Below, one piece after another: positions 15,054 to 23,409 of a stretch of 64,000 nt of DNA. The position numbers were made by a program, and so were the translations under genes. Numbering within the stretch: the first letter of the stretch is position 1; the number at the start of each line of letters is the position of its first letter. Origin of the DNA: Achromobacter pulmonis (lineage in GTDB: Bacteria > Pseudomonadota > Gammaproteobacteria > Burkholderiales > Burkholderiaceae_B); NCBI RefSeq assembly GCF_002885955.2, contig NZ_POQS01000006.1, forward strand, positions 112,888 through 176,887, written 5' to 3'. The notes beneath the pieces were generated by a model. That model was given only the letters and a program-made list of their open reading frames with translations, did not search any database and had not been told where the DNA came from.

Positions 15054-18049
15054 CTACCATTCAGTCGGTTCCATGACGCCCCGCCGGCCTTATACGAACG
15101 CGCAATCAGCCGCTGACAGCGCTGGTCAACGAATTCGCCGATCTCCTTTCCAAACTGCTCCAAGCCCGCCGGCGCGTCGGTACGCACACCGCGCCCTTCC
15201 TGTAGGTAGATCGACACTTGCACGGGAGGACCTGCCCGGTAGCCGCCGTCAGCTCCAGGTCCGCTGGGCCAATTGGGAATCTGAGCTCTAACCCCCAAAC
15301 TTCCGTCCGAGGCGCGCTGCAGCGGCATGATTGCCTCGGGCCCGGCTTCAGCGAAAACGCCCGCACCCTTCGCAAATGCAAATACCTGCGGGGTGTCGTA
15401 GACGCCGTTGGAGTACGTGGAGAGGCTGGGCGACGTGTAGACATTGCCCTTGGCGTTCGCGACCCATCCATTCGACGCGATGAGCGACCCGATGCCGTCA
15501 CCCCCGGCAGCCTGAACGCTGCTGGCCATCGCTTCCGTCCCAGCAGCCGCTCCGGAGCCGAGGCCGAAAAGGCTTCCAGTAATTCCCGTAACGAGGCCCA
15601 CCATGGCCTGGCGCGCCGCGATCTTCGAAATGTCGGCCAAGACGCTGCGGGTGAAGTCGGAGAAGTGCGTCTTTCCCGTCGTGGCGAACGACGCCACGAC
15701 GTTCTCCATCCCGGAGAACAACGAGGAAAACACCTGCTGGGACTGGCCCATCAGGTTGGCCGCGCCGTCGACCCACTCGTTGACGGCCAGCAGCGCGCCG
15801 TTCTTCCAGTCGGCCTGAAGCGCGACGCGCTGCTGCATGTAGCCGCGCTCGCGTTCGACCTGAGCCAACATGGCAGCGTCGATTTCGGCAATGCCCTGCT
15901 GGTACTGCTCCGAATCTAATGCGCGTGCCCCGCCCTCCCGCAGAACCTTGTCCGTGAAGCCGTCTCGGATTCGCCGAAACCGATCCTGCGCCTGGTTGAT
16001 CGAATCAACCAAGGCACGGTCGTTCGCGCCCAGGGTCATCGCGTTGATCTGGCGACTGACCTGCTGGTCGCGCGTGCCGACGTAGTTCTTGATATCGAGT
16101 TCAGTGGCCCGGATAGCTCCTCGGATCTTCTCCTGGTACTTCTCAATATCCGTGGCCTCTTGCGCGTGCGAACGCACGATCTGGGCCTCGAGCTCCTTTA
16201 CCCGACCAAGGTAGCGCTCCCGCTCCGCCAACTGCTTCTTGCCGCCGGCGATCTCCGCCTGCCTACGCACGACCTCCAGCTCATCCTGCAGGGCGGCGCG
16301 CTGAGCCTCCGCGCGCTTGTGGATGAACTGCTCTTCCGACAGCAGGCCGCGGGCACGCTCGCCTTCTAGGCGCGTGTTCTCTTGCCGTAACGCCTCTTCC
16401 CGCAGCCGCGCCTGCGCCTGCATCGCAGCCAACTGGGCAGAAATGCCGTTCTGGCCGGCCGAGGTGGCGTCCTTGTCCTCATACTGCTTCCGGAGATAAG
16501 CCTTTAGCGCCTCAATTCTCTTGGGCTCGATATCTGGATCATTGGGACTTACTATCTTGGTATCAGTGACCCAGGAATCTAGCTGCTTCAGCGCCTCCTT
16601 AAGCTGTTTTCCCTTATCGGCAGCCAGATCAAGCTTCAAGAGCTCTTTCTTGGCCTCGATTGCAGCCTTCTCCGCCGCTGCGTTCAGACCCTTGATCTGT
16701 TCTGTTGCATCTTCGATGCCTTTCTGATCCTGCAGCGAAGAAAGCTCGGCGCGGTCGGACGCCAAGTTCATCTCGGTGCGGCGACGATTCACATCAGACA
16801 GTGCCCCCCGCTCCAGCCGCTGCTCGCGCTGTCGAATCCGCCCCTGAACCTTTTTGATCTCCTCATCCAGCGTGGTGTCACGGCCAATGGACTTCAACAC
16901 CTCCCAATAACCCTCGGCCTCCTGCTTGGCGCCCTTCCATGCGCGCTCGAGGAAACCCAGTTTCTGAGGCGCCTCTGTACCTAGGTAGTCATGCAGGGCC
17001 CGTGACGTTGCCTGCATCGCAGCTTCGCGGTTCCCGGTCTCCTCCAGCGTGCGGATGTAGTCCCACTGGGCAAGCGACATGAAGTTCATGGAGCGGTTGT
17101 GCTCTTCCGCCCACTTCGTGACGCCCTCCGGCATCCGCGCGAAGTCCTTGGATATATCATCCATCGACTGACCGGACACACGCCGCAGCTCCACCATCGT
17201 GGCGCTCAAGCTGGAGATCGTGTCCTTCGAGATCTGGCCGGTGGCGACCAGCGACTCCACGGCCTGACGCGCCTTGCCGAGCCCACCGCCGCCAAGCTGA
17301 GCGGCAGCCGCGGACATCTCGCGAATGCTGCCCGCCGTAACGCCGGCGTAGTTTCCCGTCAGCCTGATCGTGCGATTGAACCGTTCGGATTCGGCATGGC
17401 CCTGGTATGCAGCGACCCCGAACGCCACCGCCGCTCCGGCCAGTAGCGTGTACGGGTTCACCAGGCCCATCAGAGTTGAGCCCAGCGCGCGCGCCGCAGG
17501 CACGATCCCGCCGAACATGTCCTTCAACTGTCCGCCCTGCTGCAGCATGACGGTCATCGGCTGTTGGCCGCTTTGCAGCGACACCACGATGTCCGTAATC
17601 TGTGCAGGAACACCACGCATGGCCGCGGCTGTCTGCGCGGCGGACATGCCGTGCTTATTCAGAGCGGTTGACCCAGCGTTGAGCGCGGCTTCCTGGGCCT
17701 TCAATCGACTGATCAGAGGTGCGGCCTGGCCGGCGACGCCCAGTTCAGCAGCCCGGAGCTCCAGCAGTTCCGAGCGGGTCTTCCCAATCGCCTGCGCCTG
17801 GCGCTCCAGGCTTTGCAGAAAGCGATCCCCGGCGGTTGCGTATGCTTGGGCGCCAGCAGAGGCCGCGTTTACCGCGACCGACATCTGGGAGGAAGACGCC
17901 CCCATCCGCTGAGCGGCTGCAGAAGCGCGACCTAGGGTGGTTTCCGTCGCCGCGGCAAACTGCGCCGACGCGGCACTGCCAGCACTAAACGCGCGCAACA
18001 GGTCGGATTCGTCGCCGGTGAGCCGAACGCCAAGAGTCTTTTCCGTCAT
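15050..18049 (-). CDS. H: Tail length tape measure protein
   Basis: A 999-aa protein. The Ala-rich helical N-terminal half (SAGSAASAQFAAATETTLGR) is followed by a hydrophobic stretch at about 190-225 (LGSTLMGLVNPYTLLAGAAV). A long charged coiled-coil middle spans about 380-700, and the C-terminal domain is of the lambda H type (GMENVVASFATTGKTHFSDF, then ARQAMVGLVTGITGSLFGLG). It sets tail length and likely passes into the host envelope with DNA. At about 0.15 nm per residue the tail would be near 150 nm. It follows the G/GT frameshift pair, as expected. Confidence 0.92.
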   Translation of the reverse strand: MTEKTLGVRLTGDESDLLRAFSAGSAASAQFAAATETTLGRASAAAQRMGASSSQMSVAVNAASAGAQAYATAGDRFLQSLERQAQAIGKTRSELLELRAAELGVAGQAAPLISRLKAQEAALNAGSTALNKHGMSAAQTAAAMRGVPAQITDIVVSLQSGQQPMTVMLQQGGQLKDMFGGIVPAARALGSTLMGLVNPYTLLAGAAVAFGVAAYQGHAESERFNRTIRLTGNYAGVTAGSIREMSAAAAQLGGGGLGKARQAVESLVATGQISKDTISSLSATMVELRRVSGQSMDDISKDFARMPEGVTKWAEEHNRSMNFMSLAQWDYIRTLEETGNREAAMQATSRALHDYLGTEAPQKLGFLERAWKGAKQEAEGYWEVLKSIGRDTTLDEEIKKVQGRIRQREQRLERGALSDVNRRRTEMNLASDRAELSSLQDQKGIEDATEQIKGLNAAAEKAAIEAKKELLKLDLAADKGKQLKEALKQLDSWVTDTKIVSPNDPDIEPKRIEALKAYLRKQYEDKDATSAGQNGISAQLAAMQAQARLREEALRQENTRLEGERARGLLSEEQFIHKRAEAQRAALQDELEVVRRQAEIAGGKKQLAERERYLGRVKELEAQIVRSHAQEATDIEKYQEKIRGAIRATELDIKNYVGTRDQQVSRQINAMTLGANDRALVDSINQAQDRFRRIRDGFTDKVLREGGARALDSEQYQQGIAEIDAAMLAQVERERGYMQQRVALQADWKNGALLAVNEWVDGAANLMGQSQQVFSSLFSGMENVVASFATTGKTHFSDFTRSVLADISKIAARQAMVGLVTGITGSLFGLGSGAAAGTEAMASSVQAAGGDGIGSLIASNGWVANAKGNVYTSPSLSTYSNGVYDTPQVFAFAKGAGVFAEAGPEAIMPLQRASDGSLGVRAQIPNWPSGPGADGGYRAGPPVQVSIYLQEGRGVRTDAPAGLEQFGKEIGEFVDQRCQRLIARSYKAGGASWNRLNGR

Positions 18050-18069
18050 TTTGATTTCCGGCGTTGCGC

Positions 18070-18866
18070 CTATCCCTTGTTCTCAAAGACCTCAATGGCG
18101 GCCTGTTCCATCGCCCTGAGCTCCATGAACATCTCGCGGCGCGCGCGCCGCTTCACCCGCAGCAAGCGCAGCGTGGACTCGATTTCTGCCGATGCGATGC
18201 CAACCCGAACCGGATCGCCCATTGCGGGTGCGACCCAGGTCCAGCACCGCCCAAGCGCCAGAAACGCTTCGAACGTCGCCCAGTTCTCTGGCCAGATCTC
18301 GAAGACCTGCGCTTGGGACTCGCCAGCCGGCCGGGCCGCTTCGATGACTTCCGGCGACGCGCCGGCCGCCCTCAGTGCCGCCAGCACCTGATCGTCGGCA
18401 TCGAATTCATCGCCCGATGAGCGAGCCCCGCCGGCCCAGTACCTGGCGGCCTCGATTAGTTTTTTTTCTTGGCCCCTTCATGGGCGGCGAAGAATCCGTT
18501 GTGCAGGGGGATGACCAGTTCCGGCCAATCTTCCAGCACCTGACCCAGCGATCCCGCGCTGAAGGGAACCGAATCGCCGGAGGCGTCTTTGACGCCGAGC
18601 CAGCCGGCCATCTTTTCCTTGATGAAATCGATATCGCTGGCATAGGAGTAGGCCGGGACGGTGCCATCTTCGCGAACGATGGGACCCAAGCCCTGGGCCG
18701 CACGGGCCTTGTTCACCATGCCGTCCCGCAAATCGGCCAACTGCTCCGGCGAATGGCGGTGATATTGCGCGACGAAATTGATTGCGACGGGCTTGCCATC
18801 CGCTCCGTGGACGCTAACGTCCACTTCGATGGCAGCAATGGGGCGACGCGTAACGACGAAAGACAT
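18070..18866 (-). CDS. GT: Tail assembly chaperone GT, made by -1 ribosomal frameshift
   Basis: The G frame (from 18866) reaches the slippery heptamer A AAA AAC at 18459-18465. A one-base backward slip avoids the stop at 18456-18458 and continues LIEAARYWAGGARSSGDEFD into an uninterrupted frame ending at 18070. The product is 265 aa. The T part (QVLAALRAAGASPEVIEAAR to FENKG) is conserved-looking and has no good start of its own. This is the classical lambda G/GT arrangement directly before the tape measure gene. GT coats the tape measure and recruits tail tube subunits. Confidence 0.85.
18456..18866 (-). CDS. G: Tail assembly chaperone G (unshifted product)
   Basis: A 136-aa protein starting MSFVVTRRPIAAIEVDVSVH, with GGAGAG eight bases before the ATG. 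It ends KKKN at the stop within the slippery region. It is made in excess over GT and helps assemble the tail around the tape measure. It lies between the major tail protein and the tape measure, as in lambda. The terminal Lys-Lys-Lys-Asn is the translated slip site. Confidence 0.85.
   Translation of the reverse strand: MSFVVTRRPIAAIEVDVSVHGADGKPVAINFVAQYHRHSPEQLADLRDGMVNKARAAQGLGPIVREDGTVPAYSYASDIDFIKEKMAGWLGVKDASGDSVPFSAGSLGQVLEDWPELVIPLHNGFFAAHEGAKKKN
18459..18465 (-). promoter_or_regulatory. -1 frameshift slippery site A AAA AAC
   Basis: On the minus strand the codons AAA AAA AAC TAA give the heptamer A-AAA-AAC in the correct phase, within a run of eight A. The stop follows at once. Slippage into -1 joins G to the downstream T frame. 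No clear pseudoknot was identified by eye. Confidence 0.85.
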
Positions 18867-18888
18867 GAATGCTCTCCAGAATGAGAAA

Positions 18889-18908
18889 CGCCCGGCATAG
18901 GCCGGGCG
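18889..18908. terminator. Intergenic hairpin after the major tail protein gene
   Basis: A perfect 8-bp GC stem (CGCCCGGC / GCCGGGCG) with a 4-base loop, between the major tail gene and G. On the minus strand it is followed by TTTCTC. It may attenuate transcription or protect the upstream mRNA 3' end, giving more tail tube protein than downstream products. Confidence 0.45.
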
Positions 18909-18949
18909 CAATGGGATAAGTGAGGAATGGATGCCGAAGCGGCGAGCTG

Positions 18950-19885
18950 CTACTTGACGACGATTTCCAGCTCGTCGTTGCCGACGGCGCCGGGGTTGAT
19001 GTTCATATCCAGGTTGAGCATCGCCACGCCATCCTGGTCGGAGTACGTCGGATTGGTCAGTTGGGCGGCATTCGCATTGATCTGCACGATGTGGCCCACG
19101 GCCACGCCATGGGTAACCGAGAGCGGGGAACCCGCACCGGACAGCACCATGGTCGGCCAGTTCAAATCGGCGATGCGCGGCAGCTCCAGGACCAGCTTGC
19201 CGGTCGGTTTGCGGTCCGTGATCTCGGCCCCCTCGCACCCGATGAGCGTGCGCCATACCAGTTGGTTCGCGATATCGCACGACATGGACTGCAGGCAGCC
19301 CGTGTAGGCACCGAGGGACCAAGCCGGAGTATTCGCTTTGTTGACCGCCTTCGGGATCTGGAAGGCGCTGAAATTCACCCCTGCCGGCATCGCGCCGTCG
19401 GTGATGGGCAGGTATGCCCCCATGAAGCGATAGCGCAACACCGGGATGCTCTTGGCGGTCAGGTCGAACGCCACGGTCCCGCGGGCATCCACGATCTTGT
19501 GGAACACCCCGTCCAGGAAGTAGTGCAGCGTAATCAGTTCGAAGTCGTCGGAGATCGGCAGATAGCGAACGTCCGTATCTTCGGTGATGGTTTCCGCGAA
19601 GCCGCTGGCACGCAAGAGCGGGCCCCACGCAGGCGGAGTGCCGGGCGTGCCCGAACCTGCCAGTTCGACTTCGAATTCCAGTTGTGCGTACTGGGTGACG
19701 GCGACCTGGCCGGAATTGCCCATGTAAGGCCGCAACAGTTCGCGCTCGACGAACTCGGCCGACAAGGGCGTCGCGGTCAGATTTCGCACCAGCACAGCGT
19801 CGGTGGCGCCTGCCGGTTGGGCGTCGGTTCCGCCAGAGGCCTGCAGCTTCGCCAGCACGACGGACTTTCGGGTTTTCTTAGCCAT
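18950..19885 (-). CDS. V: Major tail tube protein
   Basis: A 311-aa protein starting MAKKTRKSVVLAKLQASGGT. The ATG at 19885 has GGAG at six-base spacing, and an adjacent ATG at 19888 is possible. It has many beta-strand-like segments and a C-terminal NPGAVGNDELEIVVK. The position between the tail terminator gene and G/GT is that of lambda V. It is longer than lambda V (246 aa) and resembles the larger phage tail tube proteins of betaproteobacterial prophages. GC hairpins flank it, fitting a highly expressed structural gene. Confidence 0.75.
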   Translation of the reverse strand: MAKKTRKSVVLAKLQASGGTDAQPAGATDAVLVRNLTATPLSAEFVERELLRPYMGNSGQVAVTQYAQLEFEVELAGSGTPGTPPAWGPLLRASGFAETITEDTDVRYLPISDDFELITLHYFLDGVFHKIVDARGTVAFDLTAKSIPVLRYRFMGAYLPITDGAMPAGVNFSAFQIPKAVNKANTPAWSLGAYTGCLQSMSCDIANQLVWRTLIGCEGAEITDRKPTGKLVLELPRIADLNWPTMVLSGAGSPLSVTHGVAVGHIVQINANAAQLTNPTYSDQDGVAMLNLDMNINPGAVGNDELEIVVK

Positions 19886-19905
19886 CATGGGCTCCAAAGA
19901 ATGAC

Positions 19906-19920
19906 GGCCCCGGCGGGGCC
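19906..19920. other. Intergenic hairpin before the major tail protein gene
   Basis: A perfect 6-bp stem GGCCCC/GGGGCC with a 3-base loop, between the 64-aa gene and the major tail gene. With 18889-18908 it brackets the tail tube gene. Confidence 0.35.
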
Positions 19921-19939
19921 TGTTTGTGAAGCGCCAGCC

Positions 19940-20134
19940 CTACCGGGCCTGGCAATTGGCGCAGGGCGCAGTCCGCTGGACCAGGACACGTTCGCCGGTG
20001 ACCGGATCGCGCAGATAGGTGCCGCCGCGGCCGTGGTGTTCGTCGGGGGGAGCGGACTCGGGCGCCGGCGCAGCCGATGCGCTCTCGGTGGGCGCGCCCT
20101 TGCCAGCGGTGGTCACCGCCTTGGTCTTGCTCAT
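19940..20134 (-). CDS. Small hypothetical structural-region protein, 64 aa
   Basis: Starts MSKTKAVTTAGKGAPTESAS with GGAG at proper spacing. The N-terminal half is low-complexity Ala/Pro/Ser. The C-terminal part, GGTYLRDPVTGERVLVQRTA ending PCANCQAR, has a CxxC that could bind metal. It lies between the U-like gene and the major tail protein. I do not recognise the family. The strong start signal and the location in a packed operon argue that it is real. Confidence 0.6.
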   Translation of the reverse strand: MSKTKAVTTAGKGAPTESASAAPAPESAPPDEHHGRGGTYLRDPVTGERVLVQRTAPCANCQAR

Positions 20135-20149
20135 GGTTTCTCCAGGAAG

Positions 20150-20569
20150 TCACCGGTCCAGCGCATGCTCGTCGGTCTGATAGGTGATCCGGTATCGCTT
20201 GTTCACAACCTGCCGCCGCAGGTCGCCATTGACGTACTTGGGCTCATCGGTGCCGAACTCGGCAACCTCGACCACATTGGGGCCGGCGTATGCCATGACG
20301 ACCGGGTGGGCCTGCTCGAACACCATCTCGGCCAGGGCCTGATGGTCATCGCCTGCGGTGTGAACAAGGAGGTGGATCTCGCGTACGCGGGTGGCCCGTG
20401 GCGGGTGAACGCTCTCCACGGACTCCCCACCCAACTGCACGGATATCACCATCGGTGCCTCCCTGGAGATTGCACGTACAGGCGATGGCTCAACCTCGGC
20501 GGGAAATCCTGGCGCCTCCTCTAGGGCGGCACGCAGGTCCTCGACGTATTGCATTGCCAGGGTGGTCAT
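20150..20569 (-). CDS. U: Tail terminator/minor tail protein U-like
   Basis: A 139-aa protein starting MTTLAMQYVEDLRAALEEAP, with an alpha/beta fold pattern. Position after the head-tail joining protein FII and before the major tail protein is that of lambda U, which stops tube growth and forms the head-binding end. It overlaps FII by four bases. Sequence motifs are weak, so the name rests on synteny and size (lambda U is 131 aa). Confidence 0.6.
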   Translation of the reverse strand: MTTLAMQYVEDLRAALEEAPGFPAEVEPSPVRAISREAPMVISVQLGGESVESVHPPRATRVREIHLLVHTAGDDHQALAEMVFEQAHPVVMAYAGPNVVEVAEFGTDEPKYVNGDLRRQVVNKRYRITYQTDEHALDR

Positions 20570-20871
20570 GCCAGCAGCTCCAGCATCGCGCGCGACCAGA
20601 AGCCGTCGCCTACAGCGGTTGGCTCCTGACGGACTCGGTAACGGTCGCCCCCGATTTCCACCTGGCTGCGGTACGCCAGGTCGGGCACGTCAGCAGTGGT
20701 GTATTCGATCTCGTAGTCGGTCGAATGCACCAGCTCCCCCTCGTCGATGACCTGCGGGCGCTCGAACCGGACTTTGAATGGAACGGGAGGCTCCGTGTCC
20801 AGCAGCCACGCCGGCTCGCGCAGCCCCACCGCATCGAACGCTTCGTCGAACACGGAGTTATCCCATTCCAT
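20566..20871 (-). CDS. FII: Head-tail joining protein (lambda FII-like)
   Basis: A 101-aa protein starting MEWDNSVFDEAFDAVGLREP, containing VPFKVRFERPQVIDEG and ending VGDGFWSRAMLELLA. This matches the phage FII/attachment family in size and layout: an unstructured N terminus, then a small beta barrel. It attaches to the packaged head so that tails can join. It follows the capsid gene directly, as expected. The Shine-Dalgarno is weak. Confidence 0.7.
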   Translation of the reverse strand: MEWDNSVFDEAFDAVGLREPAWLLDTEPPVPFKVRFERPQVIDEGELVHSTDYEIEYTTADVPDLAYRSQVEIGGDRYRVRQEPTAVGDGFWSRAMLELLA

Positions 20872-20875
20872 GGCT

Positions 20876-21877
20876 TTAGGTGCCCATCTTCAGCTTGATG
20901 ATGGCCTTGGGCCGCGTCGGCAGGTGCAGCGGATTGGACTGGCTTTCGATCTCGAGCCCCTTCCCGAACGGCAGCGGCTCGACCCGCGTGTAATACGGCA
21001 GGCCGTCGGTGTTGACGGTTTCCATATAGTCGGCCGGCGCGAAGCGCGTGATGAAAAAATCGGACACGCCGTCGGGAAAGGCGTACGCCTCCTCGTCGCC
21101 GATGAAGGGAGCCCCCCCCAGCTTGCCGCGGTAGCGTTCGTAGGTAATGCCACCGATCTCGAAGGAATCGGCCGGCTTGCCCCGCAGCTCGGCTGCTTGC
21201 GCGGTATTGAGGTACGTCTCGCGTACGCTCTTGTGGTTGATCAGCGTCTTCCAGAAGTCCTTGCCGCACAGCGCGCGAACGCCGCTGGCCGGGGTGGCGC
21301 CCAGGGCATCCTCGACCAGATCCACGACATCGTCCGACTTCTGACGAACGAGGGTGGTTGCGCTCGTGAGCTCCATCGGGAATTCCTGCTGGACAATGCC
21401 GAAGGAATGGTAAACATCGAGCAACACCGAAGTGCCGTCGGCATCCAGGATCTGCCCCTTGATGCCGCCCACGCGCTGATATTCGTGCGTCAGATCGAGT
21501 TGCTGGCGGTGTTTCTTCTGGTACTTGGCAACCCGCGCCTCGGCCGATTCCAGCTCCGATTGGCTCCCGAACGCACGGATGCCCTGGATTTCGTCGGCCA
21601 GCATCGTGGAACGTTGCGGCAAATGCACGGTGTTGAACGGAATCAGCTTGCGGCCGGTCAGGACGACCGATTGACCGACACCGCCACGGGGCTTGGCGGA
21701 CACCAGGCCCAGCGTCTGGCCGTCGTATTCGATTTGCACCACGGTGGAGGAAACGCCCTCTTCCGAGTAAAGGCCGAGCTTGCCGATGCGGCCCGGGACG
21801 CTCTCCAGCTCGTTGATGGCGGCGGTCAAGGCGGAAACCGTGAATTTCTCGTCTTGGAAGATATTGATATCGGCCAT
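20876..21877 (-). CDS. E: Major capsid protein (lambda E-like)
   Basis: A 333-aa protein starting MADINIFQDEKFTVSALTAA and containing KLIPFNTVHLPQRSTMLADE, FPMELTSATTL and YMETVNTDGLPYYTRVEP, the hallmarks of the phage major capsid protein E family. Length is close to lambda E (341 aa). It forms the icosahedral shell. It lies between decoration protein D and FII, with a small hairpin in the D-E gap. Confidence 0.92.
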   Translation of the reverse strand: MADINIFQDEKFTVSALTAAINELESVPGRIGKLGLYSEEGVSSTVVQIEYDGQTLGLVSAKPRGGVGQSVVLTGRKLIPFNTVHLPQRSTMLADEIQGIRAFGSQSELESAEARVAKYQKKHRQQLDLTHEYQRVGGIKGQILDADGTSVLLDVYHSFGIVQQEFPMELTSATTLVRQKSDDVVDLVEDALGATPASGVRALCGKDFWKTLINHKSVRETYLNTAQAAELRGKPADSFEIGGITYERYRGKLGGAPFIGDEEAYAFPDGVSDFFITRFAPADYMETVNTDGLPYYTRVEPLPFGKGLEIESQSNPLHLPTRPKAIIKLKMGT

Positions 21878-21902
21878 GTCAGGCTCCAGAAATAGAAACG
21901 GC

Positions 21903-21916
21903 CGCCCGAAGGCGGT
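21903..21916. other. Small hairpin between capsid genes D and E
   Basis: CCGCC-cgaa-GGCGG, a 5-bp GC stem, in the 76-bp D/E gap. It may be an mRNA stability or attenuation element. Too short for a confident call. Confidence 0.3.
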
Positions 21917-21953
21917 CGCGAATGTTGGGAAGGTGGATTTGTGTTGGTAGGGA

Positions 21954-22304
21954 TCAGCGAACGATGATGCCGGCCGCCTCCAGAGCTACGCGCGCCGGCG
22001 CATCCAGGCCGACGAGCAGATCGCCGACCAGCTCCGCTTCACGTGCGATGACGACGACCTGCTGATCCTCGTCGGACGCCGGGACATTGCCGTACAGCAC
22101 GGCGTCGGCAGTGATCGGCTCGTCGGGGTCCGCCCCCGGGCCGGCGTAGGCGACGTACTTGCCGTCGTCACCCAGCGTGAGCAATTGCCCGGCAGCCAGG
22201 GGGACAAGGGTGGCAGCCAAGATCGCGTTTTCGCGCGAGCGCTGGCCGTTGGCTTCGGAGAGGATGAAATCGGCCGTTCGGGCCTGTTGATGGATGAAAG
22301 GCAT
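21954..22304 (-). CDS. D: Head decoration protein (lambda D-like)
   Basis: A 116-aa protein containing FILSEANGQRSRENAILA and VPLAAGQLLTLGDDGKYVAY, the typical N-terminal strand-swap region of the lambda D family. It ends LEAAGIIVR. D trimers lock the expanded capsid. The size matches the family (110-115 aa). It lies between the protease and the capsid gene, as in lambda. Confidence 0.92.
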   Translation of the reverse strand: MPFIHQQARTADFILSEANGQRSRENAILAATLVPLAAGQLLTLGDDGKYVAYAGPGADPDEPITADAVLYGNVPASDEDQQVVVIAREAELVGDLLVGLDAPARVALEAAGIIVR

Positions 22305-22315
22305 GGTGCTGACTC

Positions 22316-23398
22316 CTAGTGGGCAGAGAGGGCTTTTCGTTTGGCGTAGATCGCCTGGGGATTCGGCCCGCTCTGCTTCGGGGCCGATGAATTGGTGGGA
22401 GGTCGGTTATTGATAGGGTCGCCCGCATCGGCCACGACATGCTCGAACAGGCGCGCACGCGCCTGGTCTACCGTGAGGCCCGCAGACACGAAAGCGGCAG
22501 CCTTCTCAGGCAGCTTTGCTGCCAAGCAGATGCCGGCGATCTCTTTGGCTTGCGTGACCCGTTGATCCGCCAGTTCAAGACTATCCAGCGCACCGCTGAG
22601 CAGCACACCTTCCGCAAGATCCGCGATCCCCTCTTGCCGGCAAGACGCATAGACACGGGCGGCCAGCGCAGATGCCGTCGGCGCATCCGCCGGAGGAGCC
22701 GGGACCGGCTCGGGCTCGGGCTCGGGCTTCGGATCCGGCGCGGGCTCGGGGTCGCCCTCTTCCAGGGACTTGAGCATAGCTTTCACGTCGTCAGGCAGAT
22801 TCTTGTGCTTTTGCAGCACAGCAGCCGCACTATCCGACATCTGCAGGCGCACGGGCTCCTCGATCAGGTCGCAAAATCCCAACGCCTGCGCTTCGAGCGC
22901 GGACATCCACGTGGTCGCGTCCATCATTTCGATGATCTTGTCACTGTCCAACCCACTCTTACGGGAGTAGGCTGCCACCACGCCGTCTCGGATCCGATCC
23001 ATCATTTCTGCGGTGGTGCGCAGATCCTCGGCCGTACCACCAGTGATGATCCAAGCGTTGTGGATCATCATCTGCGTATTCTCGGGCATGATCGTTGGCT
23101 TGCCGGCCATCGCGATCAATGAGGCCGCGGAGGCGGCGACGCCATCCACCCGCGTGGTTACCCGACCGGCGTACCGACGAAGCGCGTTGTAGATTGCAAA
23201 GGCGTCGAAAACGTCGCCCCCTGGGCTGTTCAGCGACACCAAGATGTCGGCACCACCTGCCGCTGCAGCGTCCAGTTCTGCGACGAACGCTTCGGCCGTA
23301 GTTCCCCAGAATCCAATTTCGCCATAAATGCGAATCTCGACCACGGGCTTATCCGCCTGCGCATTGACGGTGATCGAATACCAAGCCTTCTTTGCCAT
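22316..23398 (-). CDS. C: Prohead protease (ClpP-like, S14) with scaffold-type C terminus
   Basis: A 360-aa protein starting MAKKAWYSITVNAQADKPVV, with GGAGCCAAT before the ATG at 23398. The ClpP-like fold is evident: nucleophile Ser within DGVAASAASLIAMAG, catalytic His in TQMMIHNAWI, and SLNSPGGDVFDAF. A Pro/Glu linker (PEPEPEPVPAPP) and a helical C-terminal segment follow. In lambda C this part overlaps the scaffold Nu3. No separate internal Nu3 start was established. It processes the prohead and lies between portal and D. Confidence 0.88.
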   Translation of the reverse strand: MAKKAWYSITVNAQADKPVVEIRIYGEIGFWGTTAEAFVAELDAAAAGGADILVSLNSPGGDVFDAFAIYNALRRYAGRVTTRVDGVAASAASLIAMAGKPTIMPENTQMMIHNAWIITGGTAEDLRTTAEMMDRIRDGVVAAYSRKSGLDSDKIIEMMDATTWMSALEAQALGFCDLIEEPVRLQMSDSAAAVLQKHKNLPDDVKAMLKSLEEGDPEPAPDPKPEPEPEPVPAPPADAPTASALAARVYASCRQEGIADLAEGVLLSGALDSLELADQRVTQAKEIAGICLAAKLPEKAAAFVSAGLTVDQARARLFEHVVADAGDPINNRPPTNSSAPKQSGPNPQAIYAKRKALSAH

Positions 23399-23409
23399 AT
23401 TGGCTCCAT

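Noticed and set aside
18456..19628. 390-codon frame containing gene G
   Set aside because: The upstream part is an out-of-frame reading of the major tail gene. Only the part from 18866 has a start signal and a conserved product.
18920..20524. 534-codon plus-strand open frame
   Set aside because: Antisense to the major tail and U genes. No domain signature and no ribosome site.
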